Source: Methylobacterium mesophilicum
Lineage (GTDB): Bacteria; Pseudomonadota; Alphaproteobacteria; Rhizobiales; Beijerinckiaceae
Reading direction: 5' to 3'
Length of the DNA stretch: 64,000 bases
NCBI RefSeq assembly: GCF_022179445.1
Contig: NZ_BPQU01000002.1
Span: forward strand, 124,001 to 188,000
The notes under the pieces are model-generated. The model ran no database searches. It was not told the DNA's origin and worked only from the letters and a program-made list of their open reading frames with translations. Shown here one piece after another: positions 19,239 to 28,331 of the stretch (the stretch's first letter is position 1; the number at the start of each line of letters is the position of its first letter). Both the position numbers and the translations under genes were made by a program.

Positions 19239-20645
19239 TCAGCGCCCCAGCAGGCGGCCGAGGCGACCGAGCAGGCCGGGGGCCTTCTCGTCAGGCGGTG
19301 CGGCGGAGGCCGCCGGGGCGGCTTCGCCCTTCAGCGCCAGGACCAGCCCGAGCGCCGCCGTGTCGGTGGTCTCGCGGTCGATCAGGATCAGGCTGCCGGT
19401 CTCGCGGTTGGCCGCGTAGGCGTCCACCGCCACCGGACGGTCGAGGCGCAGGGACACGTCCGCGATGTCGTTGGCGGTGAGGCGCTCGGCCGGGCCCGGC
19501 TTGCCGGTCTCGGGATCGATCCGGGAGACGATCCGCTCGACGGTGGCGTTGACCGTGGCGGTGCCGATCTTGGCGAGCAGGCTCGCCCCCGGCGCCAGCT
19601 CGGTCTCGGCCGCCCAGAACAGCCGGGCGTCGAAGCTCTCGGCGACCCGCAGGGGCGCGCCGGACGCCGCGATCACCTGCCCGCGGGAGGCGTCGATCTG
19701 GTCGGCCAGCACCAGGGTCACCGATTCGTCCTCGCCGGCCTCGGGCAGGTCGCCGTCGGCGGTGTAGATCCGCGCCACCGTCGAGGTCCGGCCGGAGGGC
19801 TGGATGGTGACGGCGTCGCCCGGGCGGACCCGGCCGCTGGCGATCCGCCCGCTATAGCCGCGGAACTCGGAATTCGGCCGGTTGACCCATTGGATCGCCA
19901 TGCGGAACGGAGCGTTGAGCGCCTCCGCGTGCACCGGCACGGTCTCCAAATAGTCGAGCAGCGTGCCGCCCGTGTACCAGGGGGTGGCGATGCCGGGCTC
20001 CACGACGTTGTCGCCGTTCTTGGCCGAGAGCGGGATCGCCTTGACCTCGGCGAAGTTCAGGTCGCGGGCGAACGCGGCGAAGCCCGAGCGGATCGCGTCG
20101 AACGTGTCCTGCGACCAGCCGACGAGGTCCATCTTGTTCACCGCCAGCACCACCCGGCGGATGCCCAGCATCGAGACCAGCAGGGCGTGGCGCCGGGTCT
20201 GGCGGATCAGGCCCTGTCGGGCATCCACCAGGATCACCGCCACGTCCGCCGTCGAGGCGCCGGTGGCCATGTTGCGGGTGTACTGCTCGTGGCCGGGGGT
20301 GTCGGCCACGATGAACGAGCGCTTGTCGGTGGAGAAGAACCGGTAGGCGACGTCGATGGTGATGCCCTGCTCGCGCTCGGCCTGGAGGCCGTCGACGAGC
20401 AGCGCCAGGTCCATCTCCTGCCCCTGCGTGCCGTGGCGGCGGGAATCGCGCTGGAGCGCCGAGATCTGGTCGTCGAAGATCTGCTTGGTGTCGTGCAGCA
20501 GCCGGCCGATCAGGGTCGACTTGCCGTCATCCACCGAACCGCAGGCGATGAAGCGCAGCACGGCCTTGCTCTGGTGGGCGGCCAGGAACGCCTGATAGGT
20601 GGCGGCACGGTCGCTGAACGCGGTGGGAGCCTGGTGCACCGTCAT
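19239..20645 (-). CDS. cysN: Sulfate adenylyltransferase large subunit (GTPase)
   Basis: This 468-residue GTPase of the EF-Tu family couples GTP hydrolysis to APS formation by CysD. G motifs visible: GSVDDGKST (residues 36-44), DTPGHEQYT and NKMD. Two beta-barrel domains follow. The length shows no fused APS kinase (CysC) domain, so it is not the CysNC type. The last about 30 residues are a low-complexity Ala/Pro tail ending GLLGRLGRLLGR. The start overlaps the cysD stop by one base (TGATG). Confidence 0.95.
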   Translation of the reverse strand: MTVHQAPTAFSDRAATYQAFLAAHQSKAVLRFIACGSVDDGKSTLIGRLLHDTKQIFDDQISALQRDSRRHGTQGQEMDLALLVDGLQAEREQGITIDVAYRFFSTDKRSFIVADTPGHEQYTRNMATGASTADVAVILVDARQGLIRQTRRHALLVSMLGIRRVVLAVNKMDLVGWSQDTFDAIRSGFAAFARDLNFAEVKAIPLSAKNGDNVVEPGIATPWYTGGTLLDYLETVPVHAEALNAPFRMAIQWVNRPNSEFRGYSGRIASGRVRPGDAVTIQPSGRTSTVARIYTADGDLPEAGEDESVTLVLADQIDASRGQVIAASGAPLRVAESFDARLFWAAETELAPGASLLAKIGTATVNATVERIVSRIDPETGKPGPAERLTANDIADVSLRLDRPVAVDAYAANRETGSLILIDRETTDTAALGLVLALKGEAAPAASAAPPDEKAPGLLGRLGRLLGR

Positions 20646-21595
20646 CAGAAATACCCCTCCTGCTTCTTGCGCTCCATGGCGCCCGCGCCGTCCTTGTCGA
20701 TCACCCGGCCCTGGCGCTCCGAGGTGCGCGCCGCCAGCGTCTCGCCGACGATCTCGGGCAGCGTGGCCGCGTCGCTCTCCACCGCGCCGGTGAGCGGGTA
20801 GCAGCCGAGGGTCCGGAAGCGGACCAGGCGCTGCTGCGGAACCTCGCCGGGCTCCAGCGGCAGCCTGTCGTCGTCCACCATGATCAGCTGGCCGTCGCGC
20901 TCCACCACCGGACGCTCGGCCGCGAAGTAGAGCGGCACGATCGGGATTTTTTCCTGCTCGATGTAGAGCCAGATATCGAGCTCGGTCCAGTTGGACAGCG
21001 GGAACACCCGCAGGGACTCGCCGCGCTTCTTCTTCAGGTTGTAGAGGTGCCAGGGCTCCGCGCGCTGGCGCTTGGGATCCCAGCGGTGCTGCGCGGTGCG
21101 CAAGGAGATGATCCGCTCCTTGGCCCGGCTTGCCTCCTCGTCGCGGCGGGCGCCGCCGAAGGCCGCGTCGAACTTGTACTTGTCGAGCGCCTGGCGCAGC
21201 GCCTGGGTCTTCATCACGTCGGTGTGGACCTCGGAGCCGTGGCTCACCGGCCCGATGCCGCGGGCGAGCCCGTCCGGATTGGTGTGGACCAGGAGGTCGA
21301 GGCCGAGTTCCTTCACCCGGGCGTCGCGGAAGGCGATCATCTCGCGGAACTTCCACGTCGTGTCGACGTGGAGCAGCGGGAACGGCAGGGTGCCGGGCGC
21401 GAACGCCTTCAGGGCCAGGTGCAGCAGCACCGAGGAATCCTTGCCGATCGAGTAGAGCATCACCGGGTTCTCGGCCTCGGCGACCGTCTCCCGGAAGATG
21501 TGGATGCTCTCGGCCTCCAGCCGCTTCAGGTGGCTGAGGCGGTCGGCGGAGGCGGGGGCGCCCGTCGGCACCGCGGCGGCGAGGGCTGCGCTCAT
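20645..21595 (-). CDS. cysD: Sulfate adenylyltransferase small subunit
   Basis: The 316-residue ATP-pyrophosphatase-family enzyme activates sulfate to APS. The N-type PP-loop motif reads [15 protein letters not shown] (residues 46-60). [38 protein letters not shown] and [15 protein letters not shown] complete the family signature. The start [10 protein letters not shown] overlaps the cysH stop by four bases (ATGA). The frame is open for several hundred more bases upstream, but that is the cysH shadow. Confidence 0.95.
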   Translation of the reverse strand: MSAALAAAVPTGAPASADRLSHLKRLEAESIHIFRETVAEAENPVMLYSIGKDSSVLLHLALKAFAPGTLPFPLLHVDTTWKFREMIAFRDARVKELGLDLLVHTNPDGLARGIGPVSHGSEVHTDVMKTQALRQALDKYKFDAAFGGARRDEEASRAKERIISLRTAQHRWDPKRQRAEPWHLYNLKKKRGESLRVFPLSNWTELDIWLYIEQEKIPIVPLYFAAERPVVERDGQLIMVDDDRLPLEPGEVPQQRLVRFRTLGCYPLTGAVESDAATLPEIVGETLAARTSERQGRVIDKDGAGAMERKKQEGYF

Positions 21596-22404
21596 CGGGC
21601 GAACTCCGGCTGGCGGGTCTTCACGTCTGGGGTGCTCTCGAAGATGGCGGGCTCCTGGCCCGGCTGGATCGACGCGGAGGGCCGCCCGACATGCAGGCCG
21701 CACTCCTTCTTCTCTTCCTGCTCCCACCACCAGCGCCCGGCGCGCTCCGGCTCGCCGAGCTTCACGGCGCGGGTGCAGGGGGCGCAGCCGATCGACGGGA
21801 AGCCGCGATCGTGCAGGACGTTGTAGGGAATGAAGTTCTCGCGCACAAAGCTGTCGACCTGCGCCCGGGACCAGTCGGCCAGGGGGTTGAGCTTGATCAG
21901 GCCGCGGGCGGGATCGAACTCGGCGAGCGGCGTCTCGGCGCGGTTGGCCGACTGGCCAGCGCGCAGGCCGGTGAGCCATCCGCTCGCGCCGTCCAGCGCC
22001 CGGCCGAGCGGCTCGACCTTGCGGAACCCGCAGCAGGCCTGCCGGGCCGCCACCGAGCGCCGGAAGCCGTTGATGCCCTCGTCGCGGACGAACGCCTCCT
22101 CGGCGGTCCGCTCCGGCGCGTAGGCGCCGATCCGGATCCCGTAGGCCGATTCGGTTTCGGCCCAGGTGTCGTAGGCCTCCGGGAACAGCCGGCCGGTATC
22201 GAGGGTGACGATCTCGACGCGGCCCTTCGCCAGCCCGGCCATCGCCAGCCCGTGGGTCAGCGCCTGGTCCTCGACGCCGAGGCTCGTGGTGAACACGAGC
22301 CGGCCCGGGATCTCGGCGGCGATCAGGTGGAGGCGACCTGGCAGGTCGAGCCCGGACAGCCGCTCGGACAGGGACTCGGCCATCGTTCGGTCCGGACGGG
22401 TCAT
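21592..22404 (-). CDS. cysH: Adenylylsulfate (APS) reductase, assimilatory
   Basis: The 270-residue protein reduces activated sulfate to sulfite using thioredoxin or glutaredoxin. It contains the cysteine pair CC (124-125) and CxxC (207, 210), the [4Fe-4S] signature that distinguishes APS reductases from cluster-free PAPS reductases. The catalytic Cys is in KKECGLH (235). Absence of a CysC domain nearby agrees with APS as substrate. It is the first gene of the cysHDN operon. Confidence 0.93.
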   Translation of the reverse strand: MTRPDRTMAESLSERLSGLDLPGRLHLIAAEIPGRLVFTTSLGVEDQALTHGLAMAGLAKGRVEIVTLDTGRLFPEAYDTWAETESAYGIRIGAYAPERTAEEAFVRDEGINGFRRSVAARQACCGFRKVEPLGRALDGASGWLTGLRAGQSANRAETPLAEFDPARGLIKLNPLADWSRAQVDSFVRENFIPYNVLHDRGFPSIGCAPCTRAVKLGEPERAGRWWWEQEEKKECGLHVGRPSASIQPGQEPAIFESTPDVKTRQPEFAR

Positions 22405-22479
22405 CGCGACATGTCCTGAGGTTGGTGCGTGGGATAAGGGCGCGGATCACGCCGCACCCAGTTGTCGAAGGGTCGAAAT

Positions 22480-22495
22480 GTTCGCTATAACGAAC
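22480..22495. promoter_or_regulatory. Inverted repeat upstream of cysH, candidate sulfur-regulon operator
   Basis: GTTCG-CTATAA-CGAAC lies 76 bases before the cysH start, in the divergent promoter region shared with the Lrp-type gene. It has the same GTTC-N8-GAAC frame as the site at 23239-23254 before cysJ. The shared pattern supports a common regulator; binding is inference. Confidence 0.5.
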
Positions 22496-22673
22496 GAAGT
22501 CAAGGCGGCTCGGGGTGCTTGTCGGGCATATCCGGGTGGCCTGGCGTGCGGTGGCGCACCCTGTTCCTCCGCACCCGAGACCCCGCACGACAAAAGATTC
22601 TTCTCGGCGGCCCTCAGAAACGCCTAAACTCCCCGCGCGCGGCCCAGCGTGGAAGGATCCCACGGAGACGACC

Positions 22674-23189
22674 TTGGACGCCATCGATCTCAAGATTCTC
22701 GCCTTGCTCCAAGCGGACGCGACCCTCTCCATCGCGGCGATCGGCGAGCGCGTCGGCCTGTCCCAGACCCCATGCTGGAAGCGCATCCAGAAGCTGGAGG
22801 CCGACGGCGTGATCGACCGGCGGGTGGCGGTGCTCGACCCGGTCAAGCTGGGCCTCGGCCTCACCGTGTTCGTCTCGATCGAGACCGCCGACCACTCCCA
22901 GGAATGGCTTCAGCGCTTCGCTGCGACCATCTCGGCCATGCCGGAGGTGCTGGAATTCTACCGGATGGCCGGCGACGTGGATTATATGTTGCGCGTCGTG
23001 GTTGCCGACATGCAGGCCTATGACAGCTTCTACAAGCAGCTTATCGCGGTGCTGCCGCTGAAGAACGTCACCTCGCGATTCGCCATGGAGAAGGTGAAGT
23101 CCACCACCGCCCTGCCGCTCCCGGCACCCCCGAAAACCGGGCGCCACCTCCCCGGCACCGGCCCGGTCCTCGCCGTGGTTGGAGAATGA
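22674..23189 (+). CDS. Lrp/AsnC-family transcriptional regulator
   Basis: The 171-residue protein has an N-terminal helix-turn-helix ([19 protein letters not shown] to [20 protein letters not shown]) and a RAM ligand-binding domain ([10 protein letters not shown] to [19 protein letters not shown]). The last about 25 residues form a Pro-rich extension. The TTG start was chosen because GGAG lies 6 bases upstream and the family similarity begins there. It sits between cysHDN and cysJI and is divergent from the former, so local control of sulfate reduction is likely but not shown. Confidence 0.85.
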   Translation: MDAIDLKILALLQADATLSIAAIGERVGLSQTPCWKRIQKLEADGVIDRRVAVLDPVKLGLGLTVFVSIETADHSQEWLQRFAATISAMPEVLEFYRMAGDVDYMLRVVVADMQAYDSFYKQLIAVLPLKNVTSRFAMEKVKSTTALPLPAPPKTGRHLPGTGPVLAVVGE

Positions 23190-23237
23190 TCTTCTCTTTT
23201 ATTGCGGCGCAACGAATGCAATATCCTAGTTCAGGCG

Positions 23238-23255
23238 CGTTCTGCAAAAAGAACG
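23238..23255. promoter_or_regulatory. Inverted repeat upstream of cysJ
   Basis: CGTTCT-GCAAAA-AGAACG is a perfect repeat with six-base arms, 44 bases before the cysJ start. It shares the GTTC-N8-GAAC frame with the site in front of cysH. It overlaps the region where the promoter should lie. Confidence 0.5.
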
Positions 23256-23299
23256 TTTTCGATTGACACCGGCCCCGTAGGCCACGACATGGTCCCCTG

Positions 23300-25069
23300 A
23301 TGGCACGCCAGAATCTCCTTCCGCGCACCGCCCCGTTCGGCGACGGCGAGCGCGCCAGCCTCGATGCCGTGCTCGGCAGCGCGACGCCCGTGCAGCGCGC
23401 GTGGCTCGCGGGCTTCCTGGCGGGCCTCGACGCCGCCGGAGGGCAGCCGGCCGCCGTCCCGGCCGCCCCGCCCAAGGCCGCCGAGCCGCTGACGATCCTC
23501 TATGCCAGCGAATCGGGGAACTCCGAGGCGCTGGCCGGCAACGTCGCCAAGCTCGCGCGCAAGCAGGGGTTCAAGCCGAAGGTCGTGGACTTCTCGGACC
23601 TCGACCTGGCGAGCCTGCCCAAGGCCGGCAAGCTCATCGCCATCGCGGCGACCTGGGGCGAAGGCGAGCCGCCGGCACGGGCCGTGCGGGCCTACGGCGA
23701 ACTGATGGGTGAGGGCGCCCCGCGCATCGACGGCGTCCCCTTCGCGGTGCTGGCTTTGGGCGACACCTCGTATGTCGAGTTCTGCGCCATCGGGAAGGCG
23801 CTCGACGCGCGCTTCGAGGCGCTGGGCGGCCAGCGCGCCGCCGAGCGCGCCGACCTCGACCTCGACTTCGAGAAGCCGGCCGCCGACTGGATCAAGAACA
23901 CCCTCAAGGCCCTCGCCCCGGCGGAGACGCCCGACAACGTCGTGGCGGTGGATTTCGCCCGCACCGCCGCCGGCGAGGACGACGAGGCCGAGCCGAGCCG
24001 CGAGCCGCTGGTGGTCGAGGTCGTCGAGCACGTGAACCTCAACTCGTCCCGCTCCGACAAGGAGACGATCCACCTGGCGCTGGCCTTCGAGGACGGCGCG
24101 CCCGCCTACGAGCCCGGCGATTCGCTCGAGGTCTTCCCCGAGAACGACCCGCAGCTGGTGGACGAGATCCTGAACGCCGCGGGGCTTTCGGGCGACGAGG
24201 CCCTGCGCCAGGCGCTGCTCGCCGAGCGGGACATCACCACCCTGTCGGCCGCCACGATCGAGCGCTTCGTCAAGGCGACCGGCCACGCCGACGCGCAGAA
24301 ACTGATCGACAGCGGCGAGGCCCGGGCCTGGATCGAGGGACGGCACCTGATCGACCTGCTGGCGACCTTCCCGGCCGCGCTGACGGCCGAGCATCTCAAC
24401 ACCATCACCCGGCCGCTGCCGCCCCGGGCCTACTCGATCGCGTCCTCGCGCAAGGAGGTGGGCGACGAGGTCCACCTCGCCATCGTGGCGGTCCGCTACG
24501 AGACCCACGGGCGGGCCCGCTCGGGCGTCGCCTCCGTGCATGTCGCCGACCGGATCCGGGACGGCGCCAAGCTGCGGGTGCGGCTGAAGCCGAACCGGCA
24601 CTTCCGCCTGCCGCAGGATCCGGCCACCGACATCATCATGGTCGGCCCCGGCACCGGTGTCGCGCCGTTCCGCGCCTTCGTGCAGGAGCGCCGCGCCATC
24701 GAGGCGCCCGGCCGCTCCTGGCTGTTCTTCGGCGACCGGCACTTCCTGCACGACTTCCTGTACCAACTCGAATGGCAGGAGGCCCTGGAGGACGGCTCGC
24801 TGACGAAGATCGACGTCGCCTTCTCCCGGGACCAGCCGGAGAAGATCTACGTGCAGAACCGCATCACCCACAACGCGCAGGAGCTGGTCTCCTGGCTGGA
24901 GGGCGGCGCCCATTTCTACGTATGCGGCGATGCCAAGAACATGGCCAAGGACGTGCGCGCCGCCGTGGTGCGGGCCTACGAGATCGCCAAATCCCTGAGC
25001 CCGGCCGACGCCGAGGCGCAGGTTGCGGCCCTGGAGCGCAGCCACCGCTACCAGCAGGACGTTTACTGA
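23300..25069 (+). CDS. cysJ: Assimilatory sulfite reductase flavoprotein subunit
   Basis: This 589-residue diflavin reductase passes electrons from NADPH to the hemoprotein CysI. It consists of an N-terminal about 60-residue leader, an FMN flavodoxin domain starting LTILYASESGNSEALA (64-79), a connecting/FAD domain with RAYSIASS, and an NADPH domain with GPGTGVAPFRAFVQER and HFYVCGDAKNMA. It ends in QQDVY like CysJ. The start ATG at 23300 fits the family. Within the cluster it faces cysI downstream with a repeat-filled gap. Confidence 0.92.
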   Translation: MARQNLLPRTAPFGDGERASLDAVLGSATPVQRAWLAGFLAGLDAAGGQPAAVPAAPPKAAEPLTILYASESGNSEALAGNVAKLARKQGFKPKVVDFSDLDLASLPKAGKLIAIAATWGEGEPPARAVRAYGELMGEGAPRIDGVPFAVLALGDTSYVEFCAIGKALDARFEALGGQRAAERADLDLDFEKPAADWIKNTLKALAPAETPDNVVAVDFARTAAGEDDEAEPSREPLVVEVVEHVNLNSSRSDKETIHLALAFEDGAPAYEPGDSLEVFPENDPQLVDEILNAAGLSGDEALRQALLAERDITTLSAATIERFVKATGHADAQKLIDSGEARAWIEGRHLIDLLATFPAALTAEHLNTITRPLPPRAYSIASSRKEVGDEVHLAIVAVRYETHGRARSGVASVHVADRIRDGAKLRVRLKPNRHFRLPQDPATDIIMVGPGTGVAPFRAFVQERRAIEAPGRSWLFFGDRHFLHDFLYQLEWQEALEDGSLTKIDVAFSRDQPEKIYVQNRITHNAQELVSWLEGGAHFYVCGDAKNMAKDVRAAVVRAYEIAKSLSPADAEAQVAALERSHRYQQDVY

Positions 25070-25132
25070 GATCATCGCGCTCCCCGATCCCGGGGAGAGC
25101 ACCAAGATGCGACGGAGACAGTCGGAGCGCGG

Positions 25133-25232
25133 GTCCCCTCTCCCATGCGGGAGAGGGAAAGGGTGAGGGATCCAGGTCTTTCCGGAGAGGGCGCCCCCCT
25201 CACCCCAACCCTCTCCCGCACGGGAGAGGGGG
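25133..25232. repeat. Inverted pair of CCCTCTCCC/GGGAGAGGG hairpins
   Basis: Two hairpins, CCCTCTCCC-N-GGGAGAGGG at about 25133-25169 and its inverted copy at 25194-25232, lie between cysJ and cysI. They are related to the larger pair at 8671-8838. They could limit read-through or act as an mRNA stability element, so the two subunits may be unequally expressed. Confidence 0.7.
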
Positions 25233-25318
25233 ACTGTCGCGGATCCCGCCCCTACCGTGAACTGGCACCCGCCCCATGAAGGGGGTGGGAGACGCGTTCA
25301 GACAGACGGATTCACCTT

Positions 25319-27160
25319 ATGGACGACCACAGCCCCCGCGACGACGCCGACGCCCAGGCCCTGGCGCAGACCCCGGCCGCCCGCGTCTACGAGACCCCGC
25401 CCAAGGACCGGCCGATCACCGATGCCGAGGCGGCCCGCGCGGCCCAGCTCGCCGCCAACGAGCACATCAAGATCGCCAGCGGCTACCTCCGCGGCGGCCT
25501 CGCCGACGGCCTGCTGAAGCACGCCACCGGGGCGATCTCCGAGGATGACGGGCAGCTCGTGAAGTTCCACGGGATGTACATGCAGGACGACCGCGACCTG
25601 CGCCCGGAGCGGACCAAGAAGAAGCTCGACAAGGCCTACAGCTTCATGATCCGCCTGCGCATCGCCGGCGGCGTGATCAGCCCGAAGCAGTGGCTGGTCC
25701 TCGACGACATCGCGGTCACCTATGCGGGCAGCGCCCTGCGGGCGACCACGCGCCAGACCTTCCAGTATCACGGCGTGATCAAGTCGAACCTCAAGCGCAC
25801 GATGGCGGCCATCGACGCGGCCCTGCTCGACACGATCGCGGCCTGCGGCGACGTCAACCGCAACGTCATGGCGGCGACCAACCCGGCTCAGGCGGGCGCC
25901 CACAAGGCCGCCCACACCCTCGCCAAGGACATCTCGGACAGCCTGCTGCCGAAGACCAGCGCCTGGCGGGAGATCTGGCTCGACGGCGAGCGCGTGGTCG
26001 GCGGCGAGGAGGAGGAGGTCGAGCCGGTCTACGGCCGCACCTACCTGCCGCGGAAGTTCAAGATCGTCGTGGCGGTGCCGCCCTCCAACGAGGTCGACAT
26101 CTTCGCCCACGATCTCGGCTTCATCGCCATCCTGGACAAGAAGAACCAGGTCACCGGCTGGAACGTCACCGTGGGCGGCGGCATGGGCATGACCCATGGC
26201 GAGCCCGAGACCTTCCCGCGCACCGCCGACGTGATGGGCTTCGTGAAGCCCGAGGACGCCATCAAGGTCGCCGAGGCCGTGATGACGGTCCAGCGCGACT
26301 GGGGCAACCGCAAGAACCGCAAGAACGCCCGGCTCAAGTACACGATCGAGCGCTACGGCCTGGCGGCGTTCCGGGCCGAGGTGGAGACCCGGATCGGCAA
26401 GACGCTCGGCGAGCCGAAGCCCTTCACCTTCACCAACAACGGCGACCGCTTCGGCTGGACCGAGGGCGACGACGGCCGTCACCACCTGACGCTCTACGTC
26501 CCGTCCGGCCGGATCAAGGATTACGAGGACGGCCCGCAATTCCTCACCGGCCTGCGCGCGATCGCCCAGGTGCACGAGGGCGATTTCCGCCTCACCGCCA
26601 ACCAGAACGTGATCGTCGCCAACGTGCCGGCGGCGAAGCGCGCCGCGATCGAGGCGCTGGTCGATCAGTACGGCATCACCAAGGGTGCCGGGGCGCTCCG
26701 GCGCAACTCCATCGCCTGCGTGGCGCTGCCGACCTGCGGCCTCGCGCTGGCCGAGAGCGAGCGCTACCTGCCGGACCTGATGACCGAGCTGGAGCAGAGC
26801 CTGGCCACGCACGGGCTCGCCGAGGAGGAGATCACGATCCGCTCCACCGGCTGCCCGAACGGGTGCGCCCGCCCGTTCATCGCCGAGATCGGCCTCGTCG
26901 GCCGGGGGCCCGAGCGCTACCACCTCTATCTCGGCGCCGCCTTCGACGGCTCGCGCCTGAGCAAGCTCTACAAGGAGGATGTGGCGGCCTCGGACATCCG
27001 CGACACCCTGGATCCGCTCTTCGCCGACTTCGCCAAGGGCCGGAACCCCGGCGAGCATTTCGGCGACTACCTGATCCGGGCCGGGCACGTCGCCCGGACG
27101 ATCAACGGGCCGGATTTCCACGACCGGACCGGGGCCCTCAAGCCGGTCGGACACGCCTGA
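25319..27160 (+). CDS. cysI: Assimilatory sulfite reductase hemoprotein subunit
   Basis: The 613-residue enzyme reduces sulfite to sulfide with six electrons at a siroheme/[4Fe-4S] centre. The four cluster-binding cysteines are C467 and C473 (CVALPTC) and C512 and C516 (CPNGC). Siroheme-region motifs include TTRQTFQYHGVIK and RKFKI. The length is a little above the classic about 570 because of an N-terminal extension of about 40 residues. It probably completes a cysJ-cysI unit and is followed by a strong hairpin. Confidence 0.93.
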   Translation: MDDHSPRDDADAQALAQTPAARVYETPPKDRPITDAEAARAAQLAANEHIKIASGYLRGGLADGLLKHATGAISEDDGQLVKFHGMYMQDDRDLRPERTKKKLDKAYSFMIRLRIAGGVISPKQWLVLDDIAVTYAGSALRATTRQTFQYHGVIKSNLKRTMAAIDAALLDTIAACGDVNRNVMAATNPAQAGAHKAAHTLAKDISDSLLPKTSAWREIWLDGERVVGGEEEEVEPVYGRTYLPRKFKIVVAVPPSNEVDIFAHDLGFIAILDKKNQVTGWNVTVGGGMGMTHGEPETFPRTADVMGFVKPEDAIKVAEAVMTVQRDWGNRKNRKNARLKYTIERYGLAAFRAEVETRIGKTLGEPKPFTFTNNGDRFGWTEGDDGRHHLTLYVPSGRIKDYEDGPQFLTGLRAIAQVHEGDFRLTANQNVIVANVPAAKRAAIEALVDQYGITKGAGALRRNSIACVALPTCGLALAESERYLPDLMTELEQSLATHGLAEEEITIRSTGCPNGCARPFIAEIGLVGRGPERYHLYLGAAFDGSRLSKLYKEDVAASDIRDTLDPLFADFAKGRNPGEHFGDYLIRAGHVARTINGPDFHDRTGALKPVGHA

Positions 27161-27171
27161 GCCGACGCGAT

Positions 27172-27203
27172 CCCGGGGCCGAGACCGCACCCTCGGCCCC
27201 GGG
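27172..27203 (+). terminator. Strong hairpin after cysI
   Basis: A perfect 12-base stem, CCCGGGGCCGAG pairing with CTCGGCCCCGGG around an 8-base loop, starts 11 bases past the cysI stop. The following sequence has only a weak T-rich stretch, so intrinsic termination is likely but not certain. Confidence 0.6.
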
Positions 27204-27339
27204 AGGCGCGATTCTTCTGAGACCGTTTGGCCGGTCCCGGGCGCGGGGCCGTGGCCTGCGCCTCGCATCGGCCGGACGGCACGACGCAATCATCCGGAAA
27301 CCATATCGACGGACGGCCCGCCCATCCCTGCCCATGAGA

Positions 27340-27374
27340 ACGAACGTTCATTGACGCGAGAATGAACGTTCATT
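27340..27374. promoter_or_regulatory. Double palindromic operator for the TetR regulator
   Basis: The 14-base perfect palindrome AATGAACGTTCATT (27361-27374) is preceded by a near-copy, ACGAACGTTCAT (27340-27351). Their centres are 22 bases apart, about two helical turns. It lies directly in front of the small membrane protein and TetR genes, a typical place for an autoregulatory TetR operator. Confidence 0.65.
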
Positions 27375-27402
27375 ACGACAGTGGGGCAAGCAGGAGTGAG
27401 CC

Positions 27403-27702
27403 ATGGCTCTGTCGCTCGAAGGTCGCTGGTCGGATCTGGACGAGGACCGGTTCGCCCCGTCCGGACCCGGCGCGGCGCGCCTCTTCGCGACGGTCCGGGC
27501 TTTCTGCACCCCCTCGAACCTCACCTTCGCCGCCGTTCTGGTCCTCGCCTGGATGGCGCTGATCAGCTGGACCGGCGCGGGTCCGAAGGGCTGGCAGGCG
27601 CGCCTGTGCGCCGACCTGAGCCAGACCGCCCAGGCCTGTGCGGCCACCATTCCCGCGAAGGACCAGAGCCGCGTCGCCGCGGTCGCGCAGTTCGCCCCGT
27701 GA
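27403..27702 (+). CDS. Small membrane protein in operon with TetR
   Basis: A 99-residue protein with one clear hydrophobic helix (FAAVLVLAWMALISW, around residues 45-60). The N-terminal part is hydrophilic (LEGRWSDLDEDRFAPSG), and the C-terminal part contains two Cys residues (LCADLSQTAQACAATI) that could form a disulfide in the periplasm. No family was recognised. It overlaps the TetR gene by four bases (GTGA), so it is translationally coupled and under the same operator. Confidence 0.65.
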   Translation: MALSLEGRWSDLDEDRFAPSGPGAARLFATVRAFCTPSNLTFAAVLVLAWMALISWTGAGPKGWQARLCADLSQTAQACAATIPAKDQSRVAAVAQFAP

Positions 27703-28331
27703 GCGTGCCGGCGGCCGCCGAGGCGCGCTCCGGCCAGGCCGCGCGGCGCGAACACATCCTCGACGCCGCCGAGGCCTGCTTCGTGCGCAACGGCTTCCAC
27801 CGGGCCACGATGCAGGACCTCGCCCGCGAGGCCGCGATGAGCCCGGGCAACTTCTACCGCTACTTCGAATCCAAGGAAGCCCTGGTCGTCGGGCTGGTGG
27901 AGCGCGAGCGCGAGCGCGGCATCCAGCTCGTCGAAGAGATGGGGCACGGCGGCGACCCGCGCGCGGCCCTGCTCGACCTCATCGCGCGCTACTTCGTGTC
28001 GATCACCCGGGAGGCCGCGGTGCTGCGCATGGAGATCTGGTCGGAGGCCACCCGCAACCCCGCCATCTCCGACCTGACCGCCCGGTCCGAGGCGGAGACC
28101 CGGGACTGGTTCACCGAAACCTTCGCGGCGCTGGCCACCAGCCCGGATTGCGACCCGGACCGGCTCTACGGGCTGGTCGCCCCGCTGATGAAGGGGATCA
28201 TCGTCGGCCGCGCGATCCTGCCCGGTTACGATCCGGCCCCCGCGGTCGCCCAGCTCCACGCCCTGCTGGCGACCGGCCTCGACGGCCGCCTGCCGCGCGC
28301 CGCCCCGGGCATGCCGCGGCAGGACCACTGA
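27699..28331 (+). CDS. TetR/AcrR-family transcriptional regulator
   Basis: A 210-residue repressor with an N-terminal TetR DNA-binding domain: RREHILDAAEACFVRNGFHRATMQDLAREAAMSPGNFYRYFESKEALV. The C-terminal ligand domain is helical, with MEIWSEATRNPAISDLTAR typical of the AcrR-C/BetI-like branch. The GTG start overlaps the upstream small protein stop. The neighbouring palindromes are the likely binding sites. The ligand is unknown; no efflux pump or enzyme adjoins it. Confidence 0.85.
   Translation: MSVPAAAEARSGQAARREHILDAAEACFVRNGFHRATMQDLAREAAMSPGNFYRYFESKEALVVGLVERERERGIQLVEEMGHGGDPRAALLDLIARYFVSITREAAVLRMEIWSEATRNPAISDLTARSEAETRDWFTETFAALATSPDCDPDRLYGLVAPLMKGIIVGRAILPGYDPAPAVAQLHALLATGLDGRLPRAAPGMPRQDH

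Noticed and set aside
22405..22479. Short GTG-started leader frame ending on the cysH start (ATGA overlap) as a possible cysteine-sensing leader peptide
   Set aside because: It contains no cysteine codons, no terminator or antiterminator is visible, and such short frames occur by chance.
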